From Bog-473 sp963764305 (lineage in GTDB: Bacteria; Actinomycetota; Acidimicrobiia; Acidimicrobiales; RAAP-2): a DNA stretch of 64,000 nt. The stretch's first letter is position 1; the number at the start of each line of letters is the position of its first letter. The stretch is from positions 434,001 through 498,000 of the forward strand of contig CAVXSD010000010.1 in assembly GCA_963764305.1 (NCBI GenBank), in the 5' to 3' direction. The notes under the pieces were generated by a model. The model was not told the origin of the DNA. It made no database searches and worked only from the letters and a program-made list of their open reading frames with translations. Below are positions 1 to 9,189 of the stretch, one piece after another. The position numbers and the translations under genes are program-made.

Positions 1-516
1 CTCGCCGCGTAGCTCCACCCGGGTGATGCCGGTGTCCGCCGCGGCCAGGGCGAGTGCTTCGACGAGTTGGTCGCGCATCAGCGCGTCCAGCGCGTTCAGA
101 CGCTCGGGCCGGGTGAGCGTGACCGAGAGGGTGTCGCCCAGGCGATCAATCCGCACCCGGGGGCCTTCGTCGAGGTCGGACCGGGCCGGATGCGCGGCGC
201 GCCACGCGGCGAACTCGGGGCCGGACTGAAGGACAGAATAGGCGGCCGACTCCGCCACCAGGCCCTCGCCCACAGACAGGCGATGCTGCCCGCGGAGCAA
301 CAGGGCAAGTGTGGTGGAAGTGACCGGGTGTTCGGCAACATTTTCCTCAATCCGGTGGAGCGCAGGGTCGCCCTCGTCGACGACCACATCGCACAGGTCG
401 AGCCAGCGGCCGTCGACATCGCCACGACGCACGCCAACGACGACGAAGGGCAGGCTTCCCAGGCCATCCCGCGGCATGTCTTCGGGAGCGGCCGTCCCTT
501 CTTCGACGACAATCAT
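1..516 (-). CDS. Enoyl-CoA hydratase/isomerase (crotonase) family protein, C-terminus cut by window edge
   Basis: Read on the minus strand, the product has about 95 residues of N-terminal extension followed by a recognisable crotonase start: strand-rich RVRIDRLGDTLSVTLTRPE, then the helix ending RLNALDALMRDQL and the VELRGE strand, where the sequence leaves the window. Crotonases act on acyl-CoA thioesters through an oxyanion hole; those residues lie beyond the edge. The ATG at 516 (or GTG at 519) is the first usable start below an in-frame stop near 608. The extension makes it longer than a standard crotonase of about 260 residues. It is divergent from the CoA transferase at 660, so both may share a control region and belong to one acyl-CoA degradation pathway. 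Confidence 0.75.
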   Translation of the reverse strand, partial: MIVVEEGTAAPEDMPRDGLGSLPFVVVGVRRGDVDGRWLDLCDVVVDEGDPALHRIEENVAEHPVTSTTLALLLRGQHRLSVGEGLVAESAAYSVLQSGPEFAAWRAAHPARSDLDEGPRVRIDRLGDTLSVTLTRPERLNALDALMRDQLVEALALAAADTGITRVELRGE

Positions 517-659
517 CACGGCGCCGCTGCGCTCGGGGCTGATGTCGCTGCGGAGCTCTGCGAGCAGTGCGTCGGCGCTGAGGAGTTCGAGGATCGCGAG
601 ACGTTACCCTGCCGACAGTGGACGACCGCCGGGTGGAGCGCTGGGCAGAGAGCGGGGCG

Positions 660-1805
660 ATGGCACTGACCGGGCTTCCCGACCAACCGCTGGGGCCACC
701 CGACGGCCTCGTGGAGGGGATCGATCGCCTTGCCCGGTCGTTCCCCGGCCTGGACGCATTGGCGCTTCTGGGCGAGCGTGCTGCGTTGATGGGCCTCTGG
801 CGCCGGGGAGCCACGAGCTGTGGAGGGAGCTGCCGCCTTCTCCCGATGGCCGACGGCTTCATGGCGGTCTCGCTGCCGCGCGCCGAAGATATGGAGGCGG
901 TTCCGGCGTGGCTCGAGCTCGATGCCGTTCCGGACTCGGTGCCAGCGATGTGGTCCGCCGTCGCGTCGAACCTCCGTCGCCGTGATCCCGCAGACCTCTT
1001 GGCCAGGGCCCAACTCCTCGGGCTGCCGGCGGCACGAGTCGGCGAGGCCGCGGACCGGGTCGGCGTGACGCGGTCATCCCTCGGTGACGCCCTTCCGCGG
1101 TCCGACGCCGACGGCATGGTCGTCGTCGACCTGTCGGCGCTCTGGGCGGGGCCACTGTGCGGTGACCTGCTGGCCCGTGCCGGCGCGCGCGTGGTGAAGG
1201 TCGAGTCGAGACAACGACCCGACGGCGCACGCCGGGGCCCGCACGAGTTCTTCGACCTGATGAACGGCCGCAAACGGTCCGTCGCGCTGGACCTGCAGGA
1301 CGGCACGGGTATCCGGATCCTGCACGACCTCGTTCGACGGGCCGACATCGTCATTGAGGCAAGCCGCCCGCGTGCACTCGTCCAACTCGGGCTGGACGCG
1401 CGCGACCTCGTGCGCAGCGGCGGACCCCGCATCTGGATCTCGATCACCGGCTACGGGCGTTCTGACGATGCCGCCAACCGGGTCGCGTTCGGCGACGACG
1501 CCGCCGCCGCGGGTGGTCTCGTGGTCTGGCAGGACCACGCCCCACTCTTCTGCGCCGATGCTCTGGCCGACCCGGTCACCGGCCTGACCGCAGCCGATGC
1601 CTGCCTGCAGTCGCTCGCCTCGGGAGGTCGCTGGCTCCTGGACGTGTCGATGTCAGCCGTGAGCGCCGCCTTGACCGGCCCGACCCTCCCTGCTCCCCGC
1701 GATCTCGCGGTGGCAGACCCCCACGCGCGCCCGGTGCGAGCCAGGGCGCCGGAGCTGGGCGCCGACACGCCACGAGTGCTCTCGGACCTCGGGATCGAGC
1801 CATGA
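660..1805 (+). CDS. CaiB/BaiF (family III) CoA transferase with permuted domain order
   Basis: The 381-residue protein contains the family III CoA transferase nucleotide-binding lobe near residues 155-265 (VVVDLSALWAGPLCGDLLAR, ending ARVVKVES), and a VAFGDDAAAAGG segment like the usual catalytic-Asp loop. It is preceded at about residues 60-150 by a segment (CRLLPMADGF, then PAWLELD and LLGLPAA) that normally follows that lobe. The order therefore looks circularly permuted relative to CaiB/Frc, and the normal C-terminal lobe is short. The family moves CoA between carboxylic acids. ATG 660 is preferred; an in-frame GTG at 618 would add 14 residues. Its neighbours are acyl-CoA enzymes. Confidence 0.8.
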   Translation: MALTGLPDQPLGPPDGLVEGIDRLARSFPGLDALALLGERAALMGLWRRGATSCGGSCRLLPMADGFMAVSLPRAEDMEAVPAWLELDAVPDSVPAMWSAVASNLRRRDPADLLARAQLLGLPAARVGEAADRVGVTRSSLGDALPRSDADGMVVVDLSALWAGPLCGDLLARAGARVVKVESRQRPDGARRGPHEFFDLMNGRKRSVALDLQDGTGIRILHDLVRRADIVIEASRPRALVQLGLDARDLVRSGGPRIWISITGYGRSDDAANRVAFGDDAAAAGGLVVWQDHAPLFCADALADPVTGLTAADACLQSLASGGRWLLDVSMSAVSAALTGPTLPAPRDLAVADPHARPVRARAPELGADTPRVLSDLGIEP

Positions 1806-1956
1806 CCGCCCGCACGGCGCGCGCGCCAGTGGGATGCCACTACGGAACGACTACTGGAAATGACTCCCATCCGCGCACGGTCGACGTATGTGCCCACACG
1901 GCCTTGTCCCCGTCGACCAGCGGCTGGCACCATCCGCGCCTGTTGTGCGCGACCAT

Positions 1957-3160
1957 TCAGCGCGTCAGCACCATGCAGCCGGCGATGGGACCGCCACCGT
2001 TGGAGACGACGGCGACGTCGTGCTTTCGCGACCTGGCGATCGCCGGCTTCGCCTCGTAGCTGCAGGCACGCCTCGTGCAGCACCCAGTTACCGTGCATGC
2101 GGCCGGCGGAGAGCTGACCTCCGTAGGTGTTGAGCGGGAGCTCCCCGTCCAGGGCGATGCGGGCCGCGCCCTCCACGAACGGCCCCGCCTCACCGTCGCC
2201 GCAGAAACCGAGCGCCTCCAACCACGCGAGGGTGAGGAACGTGAACCCGTCGTAGAGCTCGGCGATGTCCACGTCGGCCGGCCCGAGGTCCGTCCGGCAC
2301 CACATCTCGGCCGCAGCGTCGGTCGACGCCATCTTCGGGTAGTCGGTCCGTTGGTCCCAGCCTCCGAGCCCAGCCGACCCACCGCACGCCCCCACCCGCA
2401 CGGGGTGGTCGCAGTCGGCTGCGGTATCAGCCGCCGAGACGACGAAGGCAACGGAACCGTCGACCGGGACGTCGCAGTCCAACAGACCGAACGGGTCCGA
2501 GATCATCCGCGCTGCGAGGTAATCCTCCATGGCGAGCGGGTCCCGGTAGGTCGCCAGGGGATTCAACGCGGCATTCCTGCGGCTGTTGATCGCCAACCAG
2601 CCAAGTTGTTCCTTTGTGGTGCCGTACTGGTGCATGTGACGCCGGGCGTGCAGGGCGAGCCAATTAGCGGCGGAATATGCGTGCGCGGCGAGGAGCCGGG
2701 GCACGTCGGCCATCGGACTCCCTCTCTCCTCCTCGGGAGCAGGGCGGCGTTCCGAGGACGGCGGCGGGGCCGGAGCGTCCCCGGTCGCGGCGGGTCGGGG
2801 CATCACCGAGCCTCCCATCATGTTCACCGTCCGGTACACCAGGACGTGGCGGGCCTTCCCGGTCGCGACGGCGTGAAACGCGTTCACCACGGGGCTGAGA
2901 AGGCCCCATCGACCGACTGGGGAGCCGGTCCAGGTGTGCTCGATTCCGAGGTGGGACGCCGCTTCCGCGACAGGGGTCTCGCCCATGGTGGCGATGCCGT
3001 CGATCTCGGACGGCGTAAGTCCGGCATCCGCGACCGCCTCCGCAGAGGATTCCGCGGTCAGCTCGAGCCCGGCGATACCGGTCTTGCGCCCGATGCGGGA
3101 GATCCCGATTCCGGAGATGATCGCTCCCTGCTCCACGATGTCGCTCACGCGGCGAACCAT
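1957..3160 (-). CDS. Thiolase-family protein (SCP-x/Ltp2-like), 1-nt frameshift near the C-terminus
   Basis: This is a lipid-transfer-protein type thiolase: a VSDIVEQGAIISGIGISRIGR start, YSAANWLALHARRHMHQYG in the middle, SAAD and DGFTFLTLAWLEALGF further on, and the HGNWVLHEACLQLRG element typical of the C-terminal active site. The family performs thiolytic or retro-aldol cleavage of acyl-CoA side chains, usually with a DUF35 OB-fold partner, which here is the divergent gene at 3172. The frame breaks at the AAA (TTT on +) at 2024-2026: removing one base restores ...RQVAKHDVAVVSNGGGP to a stop at 1957. Without the correction the ORF runs on to 1451 with a low-complexity Arg-rich tail that I reject. 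ATG 3160 or the in-frame GTG four codons later could be the start. Confidence 0.82.
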
Positions 3161-3171
3161 ACAGTGAGCGC

Positions 3172-3591
3172 ATGACCGAGATCGCTCCCCGGATCACACC
3201 TCCGCTCAACGAGATCAATCGACCGTTCTGGACGGGCGGTGCGACGGGTGCGCTCCTGATCACCCGTTGCCAGTCCTGCCGACGCTGGGTCTTCCCCTTG
3301 TCGGCCACGTGTGAGGAGTGCGGCGGAGCCACCGGGTACGAGGCGACCAGCGGAAAAGGAACAGTCTTCACCCACACCACGAACGCGCACCCCTACAACC
3401 CCGCGGTCCCGGTGCCCTACAACATCTCCGTCGTCGAGCTGGTGGACCAGGAGGGCCTCCGGTTCACGACCAACGTGGTGGAGTGCCCCCCCGAGGACGT
3501 CCACATCGGCCTGCGCGTCCGGGTCCGGTTCGAGCAACACGGCGAGGTGTTCGTCCCGGTGTTCGTCCCAGACCTCCCGGACGGCCGGTGA
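3172..3591 (+). CDS. DUF35-type OB-fold/Zn-ribbon protein, thiolase partner
   Basis: The 139-residue protein has an N-terminal helix (PPLNEINRPFWTGGATG), a rubredoxin-like zinc ribbon with two CxxC pairs (CQSC at about residues 34-37 and CEEC at about 48-51) and a C-terminal OB-fold (GKGTVFTHTTN, VPYNISVVEL, then RVRVRFE). Such proteins (ChsH2/Ltp2-partner type) bind and stabilise thiolases or MaoC hydratases acting on acyl-CoA. Its length is normal for the family. It is divergent from the Ltp2-like thiolase, with only 11 nt between start codons, which supports a working pair and leaves little room for separate promoters. Confidence 0.9.
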   Translation: MTEIAPRITPPLNEINRPFWTGGATGALLITRCQSCRRWVFPLSATCEECGGATGYEATSGKGTVFTHTTNAHPYNPAVPVPYNISVVELVDQEGLRFTTNVVECPPEDVHIGLRVRVRFEQHGEVFVPVFVPDLPDGR

Positions 3592-3857
3592 GACGGCTCA
3601 CACGCCCCAGCTGAGCGCGCGTCTTACCGGGTGTGCGCGTCGGTCATCTCGGTCCTCCCAATCAGTACACTCTGTTGCGCAATAGTGACCCTGTCCCGAC
3701 CCACGTCCAAGCGTGCCGCGGTCGACGGCCGGAGTCGGCTACCCGGTCCGCGGGACGGTCCGGGCTCGCATGCTGGTTGGCGCCCGCCACTGCGTTCAGC
3801 GAAGCTGCCTCAGATCACATTGCGGCCTCTGGCTGGCACGAAGGGGAGGGATCCACG

Positions 3858-5084
3858 TTGGCAGACATCATGGAAGGTGTTCGCATCCTCGAGGTGGCCG
3901 AGCACACCTTCGTGCCGGCTGCGTCGGCCATCCTGGCCGACTGGGGCGCCGAGGTGATCAAGATCGAGCACCCCGAGCGCGGGGACGCCATGCGCGGCCT
4001 GGCTTCCAGCGGTGTCATGCCGTCGATGGGAGCCGTGCACGTGCTCTTGGAGCACTCCAACCGGGGGAAGAAGAGCATCGGCATCGACGTCAGCACCGAG
4101 AAGGGTCTCGACCTGATCTACCGGCTCGCGGCGACGTGCGACGTCTTCTTGACGAACAAGGTGCCCGCCGTCCGCAAGAAGCTGCACATCGAGCTCGAGG
4201 ACGTCCGGGCCTACAACCCGAACATCATCTACGTGGCCGGGACCGGCGGAGGCGAGCGCGGGCCCGAAGCCGACCGCGGCGGCTACGACTTCTTGAGCTA
4301 CTGGTGCCGGGCCGGCAGCGCCATGGGGACGACGCCCACCGATGTCGACTACCTCGCCGGGCAACCCGGACCGGGCTACGGGGACTCCATCGGAGGGATG
4401 ACCATCGCCGGCGGGATCCTGGGCGCGCTGTTCCACCGGGAGCGGACGGGTGAGGCCCTGCCGCTGGACGTCTCGTTGCTCGGCGTGGGCATGTGGGCCA
4501 TGAGCCCGGCGATCGCCCTCTCGCTCCAGCTCGACATGCCCTGGCGCCCCGGCCCGAGCCGCGGGGGCGGCCCCGGCCTCCCCAACCCGCTCGTCGGCAC
4601 CTACCTGACCGAGGACGGCCGGTTCCTGGCCTTCTCGTGCCTGCAGGGGTTCCGCTACTGGCCGAGCATCTGCCGCGTCATCGGGCGCGAAGAGCTGATC
4701 ACCGACGAGCGGTTCTCTTCGCACGAGCAGCTGGCGGCCAACGCCGGTGCCGCTCGCGCCATCCTGAAAGAGGCCTTCGAGTCGGCGCCGCTGAGCGAGT
4801 GGCGGGACCGCCTCGCTGACTTCGAGGGCCAGTGGGCGGTTGCGCAGGACAGCCTGGAGCTGACCAGGGACGTGCAGGTCGAGGCGAACGGCCACCTCGG
4901 GCAGACGGCGACCGCGGACGGAGTTCCGTTCACTCTGGTCACGGCGCCGGTGCAGTTCGCGGGCGAGCCGTCGCCACCCAAGCGGGCGCCCGAGTTCAAC
5001 GAGCACTGCGAGGAGATCCTCGCCGGCATCGACTGCGGCGCCGACGAGATGATGGAGCTCAAGCTGGCCGGTGTCCTGGCCTAG
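3858..5084 (+). CDS. CaiB/BaiF (family III) CoA transferase
   Basis: The protein of about 408 residues has standard family order: MEGVRILEVAEHTFVPAASA with WGAEVIKIEHPERGD at the N-terminus, the SIGIDVSTEKG strand, the GPGYGDSIGGMTIAGGILGAL loop carrying the presumed catalytic Asp, and a linker domain around FLAFSCLQGFRYWP. It should transfer CoA between a CoA donor and a carboxylate in degradation of the cluster's substrate. The start chosen is TTG 3858, because AGGGGAGGG lies 7-8 nt upstream; ATG 3870 is also possible, and the GTG-initiated extension from 3633 lacks family similarity. It is about 30 nt ahead of the isochorismatase-like gene in the same orientation. Confidence 0.88.
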   Translation: MADIMEGVRILEVAEHTFVPAASAILADWGAEVIKIEHPERGDAMRGLASSGVMPSMGAVHVLLEHSNRGKKSIGIDVSTEKGLDLIYRLAATCDVFLTNKVPAVRKKLHIELEDVRAYNPNIIYVAGTGGGERGPEADRGGYDFLSYWCRAGSAMGTTPTDVDYLAGQPGPGYGDSIGGMTIAGGILGALFHRERTGEALPLDVSLLGVGMWAMSPAIALSLQLDMPWRPGPSRGGGPGLPNPLVGTYLTEDGRFLAFSCLQGFRYWPSICRVIGREELITDERFSSHEQLAANAGAARAILKEAFESAPLSEWRDRLADFEGQWAVAQDSLELTRDVQVEANGHLGQTATADGVPFTLVTAPVQFAGEPSPPKRAPEFNEHCEEILAGIDCGADEMMELKLAGVLA

Positions 5085-5115
5085 TGATCGCGAACGGGCC
5101 CCGGGGGCTGATCCG

Positions 5116-5710
5116 GTGAGCGAGCCCCGCACCACCGCGTTGCTCTTCGTCGAGTGCCAGACGCGGGGTCGTGGGCGACCTCTCGGTCCTCCCGGCCCTC
5201 GCCGAGGCAGCCCGGCCCGCCGTGGCCGTTATGGGCCGCCTGGCGGCCGGGGCTCGTTCGGCCGGCGTCCAGGTCGCGCACCTGACCTACCTGCCCCTCG
5301 CCGACGGCCGGTCGGCCAGCCGGCGCTCCCCGCTCGTGCGCGCCACGTCGGCGACCGCGGCCTGGAGCGAAGGGCACCCGGCCCTCGAGATCCTCACCGA
5401 GATCGGCGTCGGACCCGACGACCTCGTGCTGCCGCGGCACCAGGGCATCTCGCCCGTGCATCGAACCGAGGTGCTGGCCATCCTGCGCAACATGGAAATG
5501 ACTGCGGTCGTCGTGGCCGGCGTTTCGACCAATCTGGCCATCCCGGCCGTGGCTGTCGGCGCGGCCGACGAGGACTTCGCCGTCACGGTCGCGACGGATG
5601 CCTGCGTCGGCACCCCGCCCGAGCACCATGCCTCCATGCTCCGGCACAGCCTCGGCTTCGTCGCCCGCCTGGCCACAGCGGACGAGTTGCTCGCCGAATG
5701 GTCAGCCTGA
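5116..5710 (+). CDS. Isochorismatase-like cysteine hydrolase, 1-nt frameshift near the N-terminus
   Basis: The fold is visible from RTTALLFVECQ through VAHLTYLPLADG, VLPRHQGISPVHRTEVLAILRN, VVVAGVSTNLAIPAVAV and a VATDACVGTPPEHHASML end. This family hydrolyses small amides, or isochorismate, using an Asp-Lys-Cys triad. At the usual Cys position the sequence reads GVSTNLAI with no Cys, so catalysis may be altered. The GTG start at 5116 continues as CQT and then leaves the frame; dropping the C at 5164 joins it to GVVGDLSVLPALA. A shorter reading from GTG 5171 would lose the first strand. The stop codon at 5708-5710 lies inside a 17-bp tandem duplication. Confidence 0.72.
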
Positions 5711-5738
5711 CGGCACACCCGGCCTGACGGCACACCCG
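5705..5738. repeat. 17-bp perfect tandem duplication over a stop codon
   Basis: The unit GCCTGACGGCACACCCG occurs at 5705-5721 and again at 5722-5738. The first copy contains the TGA of the isochorismatase-like gene. A further partial CCGGCTCG doubling follows near 5761. It looks like a slippage or microduplication product. Confidence 0.95.
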
Positions 5739-5787
5739 CACCGACGGCACGGCCGCACCGCCGGCTCGCCGGCTCGCCGGGATCAGA

Positions 5788-7263
5788 TCAGGATTGCGGC
5801 CAGGCGATGGCCTTGGTCTCGAGGTACTGCTCCAGGCCCTCGATCCCGCACTGACGTCCCACACCGCTGGCCTTGTAGCCGCCGTATGGGGAGTCGGCCC
5901 CGTACCACAGGCCGCCGTTCACGCTCATCGACCCGGTTCGCACCCGGCGCGCCAGCGCCGTCGCCCGCTCCTCGGAGGCCGAGACGATCCCGCCCGACAG
6001 CCCGTAGTTGCTCTCGTTGGCGATCCGCACCGCATCGTCGTCGTCCTCGTAGGGGATGACCGCCAACACCGGCCCGAAGATCTCCTCCTGGGCGATCGTC
6101 ATGGAGTTGTCCACGTCGACGAAGAGCGTGGGCTCGACGAACCACCCCTTGGGGAGGTGCGCGGGGCGGCCGCCCCCGACCACGAGCTTCGCTCCCTCCT
6201 CCTGGCCGCGCTCGATGTAGCCGAGGACGCGGTCTCGCTGCCGCGCGCTGACCAGCGGGCCCATGAGGACCTCGTCGCTGGTCGGGTCGCCGTAGGGCAC
6301 CACGGCCATGGCGGCGCTGATCAACTCGACGCCCTCGTCGTAGCGGGAACGGGGCAACAGCAGGCGCGTCTGCATGGCGCAGCCCTGGCCACCGTGGACA
6401 CAGACCATCGATGCTCCGGGGACCGCGGTGGCGAAGTCGGCGTCGTCGAGCACGATCATCGCCGACTTGCCTCCCAGCTCCAGGAAGGTCTTCTTGAGGG
6501 TGGGCGCTCCCTTCTCCATGATCCGGGTGCCGGTGAGGGTGGAACCCGTGAAGGAGATCATGTCCACCAGGGGGGAGATGGTGAGCTCCTCCCCGACGAG
6601 GTGGTCGGCGGAGGTGACCACGTTCACGACGCCGGGCGGGATGTCGGTCTTCTCGGCGACCAGGCGGCCCAGCCTGGTGGCGTTCCAGGGGGTGTCGGGC
6701 GCCGGCTTGATGATCACGGTGTTGCCGGTGGCCAGGATCGGCCCCAGTTTGTTCAGCGTGACCTCGAGCGGGTAGTTCCACGGCACGATGGCGCCGATGA
6801 CGCCGATGGGCTCCTTCCACACGGCGCGGCGGCTGAGCATGCCCATCATGTTCCCGTCGGGCAGGCCACGCTCCCAGGCGAACTCGTCGATCATCTTGGC
6901 CGGCCACAGGAGCGCCTCTTCGAGCGGCCAGTCGAGCTGGGCGGCGAAGGTCATCATGCGTGGGGTGCCCACCTCGGCGATGAGCTCTTCGCGGTAGTCC
7001 TCGCGCTCGGACTCGAGCGCCGCCTGCAGCTGTTCGAGGCAGCGCTTGCGCAGCGCACGGTTGGTCGACCAGTCGGATTGGTCGAAGGCCCGGCGTGCCG
7101 AGGTGATCGCCCGCTGCATGTCCGCGGCCGACGCGTCGGCGACCTCGCCCAGCACCTCTTCCGTGGCCGGATTGATGTTCTCGAAGCGCTTCCCCGAGGC
7201 GGCCTCGACGAGCTCGCCTCCGATGAGCATGCGCGCCTCACCAGCGCCGGCGTGATCGGTCAT
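5788..7263 (-). CDS. Aldehyde dehydrogenase (NAD(P)-dependent ALDH superfamily)
   Basis: The 491-residue protein is full length for the superfamily. It has IVPWNYPLEVTLNKLGPILA (Rossmann entry), the IIKPAPDTPWNA cofactor loop, ISFTGSTLTGTRIM, the general-base Glu in LELGGKS, the catalytic Cys in GGQGCAMQTRLLLP, and EEIFGPVL near the C-terminus. It oxidises an aldehyde, probably an intermediate of the neighbouring CoA-dependent pathway, to an acid that the CoA transferases could activate. ATG 7263 gives an N-terminus matching family members. It is convergent with the isochorismatase-like gene; the 77-nt gap holds the 17-bp duplication. Confidence 0.93.
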   Translation of the reverse strand: MTDHAGAGEARMLIGGELVEAASGKRFENINPATEEVLGEVADASAADMQRAITSARRAFDQSDWSTNRALRKRCLEQLQAALESEREDYREELIAEVGTPRMMTFAAQLDWPLEEALLWPAKMIDEFAWERGLPDGNMMGMLSRRAVWKEPIGVIGAIVPWNYPLEVTLNKLGPILATGNTVIIKPAPDTPWNATRLGRLVAEKTDIPPGVVNVVTSADHLVGEELTISPLVDMISFTGSTLTGTRIMEKGAPTLKKTFLELGGKSAMIVLDDADFATAVPGASMVCVHGGQGCAMQTRLLLPRSRYDEGVELISAAMAVVPYGDPTSDEVLMGPLVSARQRDRVLGYIERGQEEGAKLVVGGGRPAHLPKGWFVEPTLFVDVDNSMTIAQEEIFGPVLAVIPYEDDDDAVRIANESNYGLSGGIVSASEERATALARRVRTGSMSVNGGLWYGADSPYGGYKASGVGRQCGIEGLEQYLETKAIAWPQS

Positions 7264-7486
7264 CCTGTGCCCCTTCCTCTGGACCCACCGGCGACACTAC
7301 GAATGCCCGGCTCGGCCGGTCAAGGCAGCGTGCTGCGCCGTCCGGGCTCCGGCGATCCACCGAGCAGGCTGGTCGACGAGCCAGGCCAGAAAGTTCCTCC
7401 GGCATGTCGATTCTGGAGAATCCCGCTCGACGCTCTGCCAGAGTGAGGCGAGAGACGCCCCACATCGAGCAGAAAGGGAGCACCCC

Positions 7487-7825
7487 ATGCGATTCTTCGG
7501 ATACACCCTCGCCAACGAGGCGGAGACGCCGACCGAGCCGCCCCGCCCCGAGCTCTACGAGGAGATGGGCAAGTTCGTGGAGGAAGCGGTCAACGCCGGG
7601 GTCATCGTCGCCACTGGTGGCATCGCGCCCACGGCGGAGGGCGCCAAGATCACGCTGAAGGACGGCGAGTTCACCATCGTGGACGGCCCCTTCACCGAGG
7701 CGAAGGAGCTGGTGGGCGGCTGGGCGCTCATGGAGTGCCGCGACCGGGACGAGGCCATCGAGTGGTCCAAGCGCTTCGTCGCCGTCCTGGGGGAGGGCGA
7801 GGTCCGCATCCGGCCCGTCATGTGA
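7487..7825 (+). CDS. YCII/DGPF-domain protein, ECF42 sigma partner
   Basis: The 112-residue single-domain protein has the hallmark DGPF motif (IVDGPFTEAKELVGGW, about residues 65-80) and a ferredoxin-like alpha/beta pattern. These YCII-related proteins are small, of uncertain enzymology, and are typically encoded beside ECF42-group sigma factors, which is the arrangement here (47 nt to the sigma gene, same strand). The ATG is 8-10 nt after AAAGGGAG, a good ribosome binding site. It probably belongs to the sigma factor's own regulon, since ECF42 factors are reported to control DGPF genes. Confidence 0.9.
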   Translation: MRFFGYTLANEAETPTEPPRPELYEEMGKFVEEAVNAGVIVATGGIAPTAEGAKITLKDGEFTIVDGPFTEAKELVGGWALMECRDRDEAIEWSKRFVAVLGEGEVRIRPVM

Positions 7826-7872
7826 GCTGCTCCGGACGGTCGGAGCTCAGAGGTGGTGGTTGAATCGGTGGC

Positions 7873-9189
7873 GTGTCGGCCACCGATTCGACCACCGCGA
7901 TCGAGACGGTCTACCGCATCGAATTCCCGCGGGTCGTGGCGGCCCTGGCGGCGTTCGTCGGCGACATCGGCCTCGCCGAGGACCTGGCCCAGGACGCGCT
8001 CGTCGATGCGTTGCGCCAGTGGCCCCATGATGGGACCCCGCGCAACCCCGCCGCGTGGCTCACCACAGTGGCCAAGCGCAAGGCGGTCGACCTGTTCCGT
8101 CGGAACCGCACGCTCGAGACGAAGTACGCCCAGCTGAGTCGCGAGTTGCAGGCGGAGCTGCCCGGTCACGATGACGTCCCCGACGCGACAGACCGACCCT
8201 CGTCCGAGGACATCGCCGATGATCGCCTGCGGCTGATTTTCGTGGCCTGCCATCCGGTGTTGTCGCTCCCCGCCCGGACGGCGCTCACGCTGCGCCTGGT
8301 CGGTGGTCTCACCGTGCCCGAGATCGCCCGCGCCTACCTGGTGCCCGAATCGACTATCGCCCAGCGCATCGTCCGCGCCAAGAAGACGATCGCCAGGGAA
8401 GCCGTCCCCTTCGAGGTGCCCGCGGGCGCTGATCGGGCGGCCCGGCTCGGCTCGGTGCTCGAGGTGATCTACCTCATCTTCAACGAGGGGTACTCGGCCA
8501 CCTCGGGCGACGACTGGCTGCGGCCCGAGCTCTGCGCCGAGGCCCTCCGGCTCGGCCGCGTCCTGGCCGCCCTGGCGCCCGAGGAGCCCGAGGTCCATGG
8601 CCTGGTGGCGCTGATGGAGTTCCAGTCGTCGCGTCTGCGCGCCCGCTCTGACCCGTCCGGCGCGCCGGTCCTGTTGCTGGACCAGGATCGCCGCACCTGG
8701 GACCGCCTCCACATCAACCGGGGCGAGGCCGCGCTGGCCCGCGCCGAGCTGCTCGCCGAGCCCCGCGGGCCGTACACCCTGCAAGGGGCCATCGCCGCCT
8801 GCCACGCCCGCTCCTTCCGCGCCGAGGACACCGACTGGGGTGAGCTCGTGACGCTGTACGGCGAACTGGCCCGCACCGCCCCGTCGCCGATCGTCGAGCT
8901 CAACCGGGCCGTGGCCGTCTCCATGGCCTCGGGACCGGGCGCCGCTCTGGCGCTGGTCGATGAGCTGCTCGCGACCGGGACCCTTGCCCGCTACCACCTG
9001 CTCTACAGCGTGCGGGGCGACCTGCTCGACCGGCTCGGACGTGCCGACGAGGCCGCCTCGGAGTTCGACCGTGCCGCCGCGTTGGCCACCAATGCCCAGG
9101 AACGGAGCCTCTCGGAGGAACGGGCCCGCACCTGCCGCGCCCGGCCCGGCGCCGTGACCTCCCCCGTCACGACGCCCGGTCCCGCCTGA
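7873..9189 (+). CDS. ECF42-group RNA polymerase sigma factor with long C-terminal extension
   Basis: The 438-residue protein has sigma region 2 at about residues 12-80 (GDIGLAEDLAQDALVDALRQWP, AWLTTVAKRKAVDLFRR) and sigma region 4 at about 125-185 (LTLRLVGGLTVPEIARAYLV, IAQRIVRAKKTI). A helical, TPR-like extension of some 240 residues follows (YLIFNEGYSATSG, LNRAVAVSMASGP). This architecture and the adjacent DGPF gene define the ECF42 type; no anti-sigma gene is present, and in the group the C-terminal domain is thought to replace it. The GTG at 7873 fits the family N-terminus. The last 23 nt overlap the 3' end of the convergent TraG-like gene. Confidence 0.92.
   Translation: MSATDSTTAIETVYRIEFPRVVAALAAFVGDIGLAEDLAQDALVDALRQWPHDGTPRNPAAWLTTVAKRKAVDLFRRNRTLETKYAQLSRELQAELPGHDDVPDATDRPSSEDIADDRLRLIFVACHPVLSLPARTALTLRLVGGLTVPEIARAYLVPESTIAQRIVRAKKTIAREAVPFEVPAGADRAARLGSVLEVIYLIFNEGYSATSGDDWLRPELCAEALRLGRVLAALAPEEPEVHGLVALMEFQSSRLRARSDPSGAPVLLLDQDRRTWDRLHINRGEAALARAELLAEPRGPYTLQGAIAACHARSFRAEDTDWGELVTLYGELARTAPSPIVELNRAVAVSMASGPGAALALVDELLATGTLARYHLLYSVRGDLLDRLGRADEAASEFDRAAALATNAQERSLSEERARTCRARPGAVTSPVTTPGPA

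Noticed and set aside
1451..1956. C-terminal extension of the thiolase reading frame
   Set aside because: After the frame break the sequence is Arg-rich low complexity and antisense to the CoA transferase gene; the family C-terminus is found in another frame ending at 1957.
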